From Muribaculum sp. (GTDB lineage: Bacteria; Bacteroidota; Bacteroidia; Bacteroidales; Muribaculaceae), in contig JAMPAV010000001.1 of NCBI GenBank assembly GCA_023667055.1, positions 803,261-846,441 of the forward strand: a DNA stretch of 43,181 nucleotides, read 5' to 3'. The position numbers were made by a program, and so were the translations under genes. Every line of letters starts with the position of its first letter. Position 1 is the stretch's first letter. Positions 37,811 to 43,181 of the stretch are shown one piece after another. Under the pieces are notes generated by a model. It ran no database searches. It was not told where the DNA came from and saw nothing but the letters and a program-made list of their open reading frames with translations.

Positions 37811-40129
37811 ATGAAAAGACTCAAAACAATATCGTTGACATTGCTAATTGCATGTTTTGTCGCTCCTTTAGTCTATGCAGACACCACAAAGGAGTCACAA
37901 AGGGTACGTGAGATTATAAACCGTGTCAACACACAGTGGCAGAGCACGCACGCGCCTGAGACAACACCTTTCTGGCATGTGGCGGCATACCATACCGGCA
38001 ACATGGAGGCATACAATCTCACCGGCAATCATGAATGGCTCAAATATTCAGAAGACTGGGCCAATCACAACAACTGGAAAGGAGCCACAGGCAACGACAA
38101 ATCCAAATGGAAATATAAGAATTACGGCGAATCGCCCGACCATGTGATGTTTGGCGACTGGCAGATCTGTTTCCAGACATACGCTGACCTCTACAATATT
38201 CTTCCTGACGACCAACGTATCAAGCGTGCACGCGAGGTGATGGAATACCAAATGTCAACTGCAGACAACGACTACTGGTGGTGGGCAGATGGTCTTTACA
38301 TGGTAATGCCAGTGATGACAAAGATGCATAAAATCACGGGGAATCAGAAATATCTCGACAAACTTTATGATTACTTCATGTTTGCCGACAGCATAATGTT
38401 TGATGCAGAAGCCGGACTTTACTACCGTGATGCCAAATATGTATATCCAAAGCATGAGAGTGCCAACGGCAAAAAGGATTTCTGGGCACGCGGTGACGGA
38501 TGGGTGCTTGCCGGCCTCGCCAAAGTACTGAAGGATGTACCGGCCAATTACCAACACCGCGATATATTTGAAAAGCGCTATCGCCAATTGGCGGAAGCAG
38601 TGGTGGCAAGCCAACATCCGGGCGGATACTGGAGCCGCTCGATGCTTGATGAAGAACATGCTCCCGGATATGAGACAAGCGGTACGGCTTTCTTCACCTA
38701 CGGATTGCTATGGGGCGTGAACAATGGTTATCTTACAGATTCCAAATATCTTGATGCAGCTTTAAAAGGATGGAACTATCTCAGCACCAAGGCTCTTCAG
38801 AAGGATGGCAAGGTTGGCTACGTGCAACCAATCGGTGAGAAAGCGATTCCGGGACAAGTGGTAGATAAGAATTCCACCGCCGACTTTGGTGTCGGGGCTT
38901 TCTTGCTCGCTGCTTGTGAATATGTGCGTTTCCTCGAAAAGGACAACAACTCCGACCGCAAATATTGGACCGACCTTGCATACAAGATGGCTTATCCCGT
39001 GCTCAGCAATATGGCCGAGGGCACACTGCAGAAAAACATGATGGTGGAGGTCAGCCCCAACTGGGACGGACGCAACAAGAAGGTGACATATATGGAAACT
39101 TTCGGACGCCTGATGGCCGGTATCGCACCATGGCTGTCTCTTCCTGACGATGAAACAGAGGAAGGCAAACAACGCAGGCAACTACGAGAAATGGCACTTA
39201 AGAGTTACGCAAATGCCGTAAATCCTGAATCACCCGATTATCTTCTTTGGAAAGGTGAAGGCCAGGTGCTCGTGGATGCCGCTTACATAGCAGAAAGCTT
39301 CATCCGCGCCTACGATGCACTATGGATGCCTCTTGATGACCAGACCAAACAACGCTATCTTACAGAGTTCAAACAACTCCGTGGCATAGACCCACCATAT
39401 ACCAACTGGCTGCTATTTTCCTCTACCATAGAGAGCTTTATGGCTAAGGCCGGAGGCGATTATGACCAATACCGTATAAACTCGGCAATACGCAAGATGG
39501 AGGAATGGTACACCGGCGACGGCTGGTATGCCGACGGGCCTTCTTTTGCTTTTGACTACTACAGCAGCTATGTCTTCCACCCGATGTATCTGGAGACACT
39601 CCAGAACATGAAGGATGCCAAAGCGCGAACCAGAATACACTATTCGAAATATTACGACAGGGCTTTGAAGCGTGCACAGAAATTCAGTGTGGTCCTTGAA
39701 AGACTTATTTCACCGGAGGGTACTTTCCCTGTATTTGGCAGATCCATACCTTATCGCATGGCAGCAATGCAACCCCTTGCACTTATGGCGTGGCATGAAA
39801 AGCTTCCTTCCGGACTGACCAACGGACAGGTTCGCAACGCCTTGACATCGGTGATGCACACTATGTATGACGGCAAGGAGAATTTCAACGAGGGTGGATT
39901 CCTTACCATCGGATTTGCAGGCCGGCAGCCAAATGTGGCAGACTGGTACACAAACAACGGTAGCCTATACATGACCTCGCTTGCTTTCCTTCCGCTCGGA
40001 CTCCCGGCGCATCATCCGTTCTGGACCGATGCTCCGCATCCCACCACCAACCAGAAGGCTTGGAATGGACAGCCTTTCCCGAAAGACCACCATTGGGATG
40101 ACGGGGTTTCCACCAAGGACCTCTTTTGA
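37811..40129 (+). CDS. GH105 unsaturated-uronyl hydrolase fused to a DUF2264 domain
   Basis: The 772-residue product has a signal peptide (about 1-23, ending VYA-D). The first half (about 28-385) is a GH105 alpha/alpha barrel. Catalytic Asp160 lies in WWWADGLYM (equivalent to the Asp of YteR-type hydrolases), followed by FWARGDGWVL (224-233) and the late C-terminal-helix pattern STADFGVGAFLLAACEY. GH105 enzymes hydrate the double bond of unsaturated uronic acids left by polysaccharide lyases. The second half (about 390-750) is a DUF2264 domain, another alpha/alpha-barrel family (KNMMVEVSP, TYMETFGRLMAGIAPWL, WYADGPSFAFDYYSSYVFHPMY), associated with uronate-acting glycosidases; its activity here is unknown. 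The fusion suggests two successive steps on a uronate-containing side chain, in the periplasm. It is the first gene of a two-gene operon with the XylE homologue. Confidence 0.88.
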   Translation: MKRLKTISLTLLIACFVAPLVYADTTKESQRVREIINRVNTQWQSTHAPETTPFWHVAAYHTGNMEAYNLTGNHEWLKYSEDWANHNNWKGATGNDKSKWKYKNYGESPDHVMFGDWQICFQTYADLYNILPDDQRIKRAREVMEYQMSTADNDYWWWADGLYMVMPVMTKMHKITGNQKYLDKLYDYFMFADSIMFDAEAGLYYRDAKYVYPKHESANGKKDFWARGDGWVLAGLAKVLKDVPANYQHRDIFEKRYRQLAEAVVASQHPGGYWSRSMLDEEHAPGYETSGTAFFTYGLLWGVNNGYLTDSKYLDAALKGWNYLSTKALQKDGKVGYVQPIGEKAIPGQVVDKNSTADFGVGAFLLAACEYVRFLEKDNNSDRKYWTDLAYKMAYPVLSNMAEGTLQKNMMVEVSPNWDGRNKKVTYMETFGRLMAGIAPWLSLPDDETEEGKQRRQLREMALKSYANAVNPESPDYLLWKGEGQVLVDAAYIAESFIRAYDALWMPLDDQTKQRYLTEFKQLRGIDPPYTNWLLFSSTIESFMAKAGGDYDQYRINSAIRKMEEWYTGDGWYADGPSFAFDYYSSYVFHPMYLETLQNMKDAKARTRIHYSKYYDRALKRAQKFSVVLERLISPEGTFPVFGRSIPYRMAAMQPLALMAWHEKLPSGLTNGQVRNALTSVMHTMYDGKENFNEGGFLTIGFAGRQPNVADWYTNNGSLYMTSLAFLPLGLPAHHPFWTDAPHPTTNQKAWNGQPFPKDHHWDDGVSTKDLF

Positions 40130-40170
40130 ATTGAAACAAGAAAATTATAATTCAAAATTAACATAGTATC

Positions 40171-41652
40171 ATGACAAACCAAACAAACGGCAGCAAGGCC
40201 TATCTTTTCGGCATCGTGCTTGTGGCGGTGCTCGGCGGTCTGCTCTTCGGTTATGACACTGCTGTCATCTCCGGAGCGGAAAAAGGTCTTCAGGCATTCT
40301 TCTTAGGTGCAAAAGACTTTATCTACAGCGACACAATCCATGGCATCACATCATCAAGCGCCCTATTGGGCTGCATCATCGGCTCAGCCATCTCCGGCAT
40401 CATAGCCACACGTCTCGGACGCAAGAAGGCCCTCTTCATCGCAGGTATATTCTTCTTCGTTTCTGCATTAGGTTCCTATTATCCGGAATTCATGCTCTAC
40501 GACTACGGAGTGCCCTCATTCTCCTTGCTTATCACATTCAACATCTATCGAATCATAGGAGGCATCGGTGTGGGGCTCGCTTCAGCTATCTGCCCGATGT
40601 ATATCGCGGAGGTGGCTCCATCGAATATGCGCGGCACACTCGTGTCCTGGAACCAATTTGCCATCATCTTCGGTCAGCTTGTGGTCTATTTCGTCAACTT
40701 CATGATCCTTGGCGAACACACCCAGCCTGTCATCAACAAAATCGGTGAGGCTCTCTATGAGGTAAGTGCATCATCCGATCCCTGGACTATCTCAACCGGT
40801 TGGCGCTACATGTTTGGCTCGGAGGCCATTGTGGCAGGTATCTTCACGATTCTTGTATGTCTCGTGCCTGAATCACCCCGTTATCTCGCCATGACCGGCA
40901 AGGACTCACAGGCATTGAAGGTGCTCACCAAGATCAACGGTGCTGTCAAGGCTCAGGAAATCCTGAAGGAAATCAAGGAGACTGTCAGCGTGAAGAGCGA
41001 GAAACTCTTCTCCTTCGGCATCATGGTGGTATTCGTCGGAGTGATGCTTTCCGTATTCCAACAGGCTGTGGGTATCAACGCCGTGCTCTATTATGCTCCG
41101 CGTATCTTTGAATCGATGAACATGGGCAATCCTATGGTGCAGACCGTGATCATGGGCATAGTCAACATTGCATTCACCCTTGTGGCAGTATTCACTGTAG
41201 AGAAACTTGGTCGAAAACCGCTTCTCATTTGGGGTTCGCTCGGCATGGCTGTCGGTGCTTGCGGTGTGGCTCTCTCGAATATATTTGAAGTTCCGGCTCT
41301 CGTTCCGGTTGTCAGCATCATGGTCTATTCCGCTTCCTTCATGTTCTCATGGGGACCGATCTGCTGGGTGCTTATTTCGGAGATTTTTCCGAACACCATC
41401 CGTTCGCAGGCTGTGGCTATTGCAGTTGCATTCCAGTGGATATTCAATTTCATTGTCAGCAGCACATTCGTGCCGATGTACAACATGAGCATGGGCGACA
41501 TGGGCACCAAGTTCGGACACTTCTTCGCATACGCTCTCTACGGCGTGATTTGCATCATCGCGGCATGGTTCGTGGCCAAATTCGTGCCTGAGACCAAGGG
41601 CAAGACCCTCGAGGACATGACCTCCCTCTGGCGCAACCGCTCGAGAAAATGA
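40171..41652 (+). CDS. xylE: XylE-like D-xylose/proton symporter (MFS sugar porter)
   Basis: The 493-residue inner-membrane protein has 12 spans and all sugar-porter signatures: GGLLFGYDTAVISGA (22-36), RLGRKKAL, PMYIAEVAP (142-150), RGTLVSWNQ, PESPRYL, QQAVGINAVLYYAP (297-310), GRKPLL and PETKGKTLE. Residues that bind xylose in E. coli XylE (Q168, Q288, Q289, N294, W392, Q415) have counterparts in register: Q169, Q297/Q298, N303, the Trp of GPICWVL and the Gln of VAFQW. D-xylose uptake with H+ is therefore well supported, completing the pathway by importing monomer freed in the periplasm. It follows the GH105-DUF2264 gene by 41 bases. Short tandem repeats and a terminator follow. Confidence 0.92.
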   Translation: MTNQTNGSKAYLFGIVLVAVLGGLLFGYDTAVISGAEKGLQAFFLGAKDFIYSDTIHGITSSSALLGCIIGSAISGIIATRLGRKKALFIAGIFFFVSALGSYYPEFMLYDYGVPSFSLLITFNIYRIIGGIGVGLASAICPMYIAEVAPSNMRGTLVSWNQFAIIFGQLVVYFVNFMILGEHTQPVINKIGEALYEVSASSDPWTISTGWRYMFGSEAIVAGIFTILVCLVPESPRYLAMTGKDSQALKVLTKINGAVKAQEILKEIKETVSVKSEKLFSFGIMVVFVGVMLSVFQQAVGINAVLYYAPRIFESMNMGNPMVQTVIMGIVNIAFTLVAVFTVEKLGRKPLLIWGSLGMAVGACGVALSNIFEVPALVPVVSIMVYSASFMFSWGPICWVLISEIFPNTIRSQAVAIAVAFQWIFNFIVSSTFVPMYNMSMGDMGTKFGHFFAYALYGVICIIAAWFVAKFVPETKGKTLEDMTSLWRNRSRK

Positions 41653-41674
41653 TAATGATGATCCCTGATAATTT

Positions 41675-41740
41675 AAGTGTATCCATGAGTACACTTGGAT
41701 ACACTTGAATACACTTGGATACACTTGAATACACTTGTAT
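41675..41740. repeat. Five-copy 10-bp tandem repeat with a flanking inverted copy
   Basis: ACACTTGGAT and ACACTTGAAT alternate through 41691-41730, and a fifth variant ACACTTGTAT ends at 41740. Just before, AAGTGTATCCA (41675-41685) is the exact reverse complement of 41696-41706, so part of the array can fold back. It lies between the xylE stop and the terminator. Confidence 0.8.
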
Positions 41741-41741
41741 T

Positions 41742-41780
41742 TTTAAGTCCCTGAGAATTTTCAACTCTCAGGGACTTAAA
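41742..41780. terminator. Bidirectional terminator between xylE and the dehydrogenase gene
   Basis: A perfect 15-bp stem (41742-41756, TTTAAGTCCCTGAGA, with 41766-41780) has a 9-base loop and A/T-rich ends giving T runs on both strands. It separates two convergent genes. Confidence 0.85.
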
Positions 41781-41786
41781 CCATTA

Positions 41787-42551
41787 TCATCGGGCGACGA
41801 GGCCGCCGTCGATGAGGTAGTGGCCGCCGGTGCAGAAAGAGGATTTGTCGGAGGCAAGGAAGAGGACAAGCTCCGCCACCTCTTCGGGTTGCCCGGCCTT
41901 GCCGCGAGCATAGAGGGCGTTTTCCTGCACCCAATAGTCATAGATGGTCTTCCCCTCCACTTGTGCGAATTTGTCGAAAAGGTTATCCACGAGCGGAGTG
42001 TGGATGGTACCGGCACATACGGCATTGACGCGAATGTTTTTCGGGCCAAGGTCTATAGAGAGACTGCGGGTGATTTGTCCTAACGCCCCCTTCGTAAGCC
42101 CGTATGCAAAACTGTTGGGCTTGCCAACAAACCATTGGTCGGAGCAGTTGATGACAACCGAACCACCACCATTTTCAATGAGGTGAGGTACAGCCTCACG
42201 CAGAGTGTTGACAGTGCCGTAGATGTTGGTCTGAATCATCAGGTCAAGCTCCTCGTCGGCAATGTCGAGCATCGTGTTGCAGCGATGTATCCCGGCATTG
42301 GCGAATACAGCGTCGAGGTGTCCGAACTGTTTCACGGTTGCCTCTACCGCATTGCGTATCTCCACGCGATTGCGGGTGTTGCCCTCGATAAAGAGCAGCC
42401 GGTCAGTGGCATCAGTTTCATTAAAGATGCTGCTGGCTTCCTCGACATTGATGTCAATGAAACCCACGTTCCATCCCTCTTCGAGGAATTTCCTGACGGA
42501 GGCCCGACCAATTCCTGTCGCGCCTCCGGTGATAAATATAGTCTTTGTCAT
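41787..42551 (-). CDS. Short-chain dehydrogenase/reductase (SDR), substrate unknown
   Basis: The start at 42551 (MTKTIFITGG) was chosen over 42599, because classical SDRs begin right at the first strand. The resulting 254 residues are the usual length. The cofactor motif TGGATGIG (8-15), Asp33 at the end of strand 2 (FIDIN, suggesting NAD(H) rather than NADP(H)), NAG (85-87) and the catalytic tetrad N109, S137, Y150, K154 (AYGLTKG) are all present. The C-terminus GGHYLIDGGLVAR is typical. It is cytoplasmic and would oxidise or reduce a sugar, polyol or other alcohol; nothing in the sequence fixes the substrate. It is divergent in direction from xylE, shares its terminator, and may not belong to the xylan system. 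Confidence 0.9.
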   Translation of the reverse strand: MTKTIFITGGATGIGRASVRKFLEEGWNVGFIDINVEEASSIFNETDATDRLLFIEGNTRNRVEIRNAVEATVKQFGHLDAVFANAGIHRCNTMLDIADEELDLMIQTNIYGTVNTLREAVPHLIENGGGSVVINCSDQWFVGKPNSFAYGLTKGALGQITRSLSIDLGPKNIRVNAVCAGTIHTPLVDNLFDKFAQVEGKTIYDYWVQENALYARGKAGQPEEVAELVLFLASDKSSFCTGGHYLIDGGLVAR

Positions 42552-42657
42552 GTAGATTGTATTTTTTAGGTTGATTGCCATAGGGGTTTCCGAAGTCATC
42601 GACTATAGTCGTCTTGGACATTGTGGAGTTAAATTTTTATTATTGATATTCGGTGAG

Positions 42658-43167
42658 TTACATGATGATTTCGGCGTTGTTGTCGTTCCAGTCGTCGAAA
42701 GTGCCGTCGAAAGGTGTGCCGCTACCCGAAGAGCCTCCCTCGCCGGGCAACTCAAGGCCATCGATGATGTAGTGTACGCGCCTCCGGTCGGGGGCAGCAT
42801 GGATTTGCGATGTTACATTGAATCGGGCTACGCGGTTGCCGATGAAGAAATTCTCGCCTGATTTCATCCAAAGGTATAGGCCGAAAAGATGCGGGGAGTC
42901 GTTCTTTTCGTGATGCCCGAAAGTCAGGAATTCACCTCTTATTGTTGTGGCATCGGCCTTGTAAGCCTTCACGGGTATCGACACGCACTCCTCGCCGAGC
43001 AACTCGCTGGAGAGATGCAAGGTCGGGGACATACCGGTGATGACACCGCACATATCGGTCACCCGGGAGAGGTTCTTGACATTGCGCACCTCGTAGGAAA
43101 TAAAACCGCTGGTAGTTTTGGGCAATATCGACGGACGCTGGGTTGTGGAGCGTTCCTTTTCATGGCT
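42658..43167 (-). pseudogene. C-terminal part of a DUF5119 lipoprotein, frame closed upstream
   Basis: The open frame encodes the C-terminal half of a DUF5119 protein: SYEVRNVKNLSRV, CGVITGMSPTLHLS, GEFLTFGHH, LFGLYLWM, FNVTSQIHAAPDRRRVHYIIDGLELP and a Gly/Ser-rich then acidic end (FDDWNDN). These strands match the family, whose members are secreted lipoproteins of about 300 residues, often near fimbrial genes. Upstream in the same frame are TGA (43168-43170) and TAG (43174-43176), and there is no ATG; only a weak TTG at 43125 is available. In another frame the upstream bases read PVGLKP before a stop. A frameshift, or a remnant of a broken gene, is therefore likely, but the window edge is only 14 bases away and prevents proof. 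Confidence 0.6.
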
Positions 43168-43181
43168 TCAGACCTACCGGA

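Overview
The window is a carbohydrate-utilisation region from a member of the Bacteroidales. The evidence is SusC/SusD pairs, surface lipoproteins, a one-protein hybrid two-component sensor (HTCS), TAnnTTTG-type -7 promoter boxes and base composition near the middle of the range. The gene set closely resembles xylan loci known from Prevotella. The degenerate C-terminal secretion-type tails on two secreted proteins also fit Prevotellaceae or Muribaculaceae. The genus cannot be fixed from the sequence alone.

Layout. (1) 1-3889, left flank: the end of a histidine kinase, a bidirectional terminator, a secreted protein with two repeated modules, a DUF4160/DUF2442 pair, and a BNR_4 propeller protein whose His and Tyr/Arg pairs are spaced as in PL24/PL25 uronate lyases. 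(2) 3890-31435, a 15-gene minus-strand polycistron of about 27.5 kb. Read in transcription order it is: GH43 lipoprotein; SusC-SusD-SusC-SusD; DUF1735 lipoprotein; GH10 with an inserted binding module (this block equals the xusABCDE-xyn10 core of Bacteroidetes xylan loci); free-standing xylan-binding-like protein; GH43-CBM6; esterase-GH97 fusion; sodium/pentoside-type transporter, GH10 and unsecreted GH43 (matching the xynD-xynA-xynB order known from Prevotella); GH10-CE1 feruloyl esterase; GH43-CBM6. (3) 31436-37614: promoter/operator region, a separately transcribed GH43 enzyme, and the HTCS regulator. (4) 37811-41652, plus strand: a GH105-DUF2264 fusion and a XylE-like xylose/H+ symporter. 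(5) 41787 to the end: a short-chain dehydrogenase and the C-terminal part of a DUF5119 lipoprotein whose frame is closed upstream.

How it works together (inference from families). The lipidated GH10 with inserted modules and the SusD/DUF1735 lipoproteins bind and cut arabinoxylan at the surface, and the two SusC channels import the oligosaccharides. In the periplasm GH10, GH10-CE1, GH43-CBM6, GH43 and the esterase-GH97 protein remove ferulate, acetate, arabinose and other side groups. Short xylo-oligosaccharides enter the cytoplasm through the GPH symporter, where the unsecreted GH43 releases xylose. Free xylose enters through the XylE homologue. The HTCS senses a xylan fragment in the periplasm and turns the locus on. 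No GH67 or GH115 alpha-glucuronidase is visible; the BNR_4 protein and the GH105 protein are the only candidates here for handling uronic acids.

The most unusual non-coding structure is a set of palindromes and short tandem repeats, including one palindromic element read in frame inside the HTCS between its kinase and receiver domains. No tRNA, rRNA, CRISPR array, transposase or integrase was seen.
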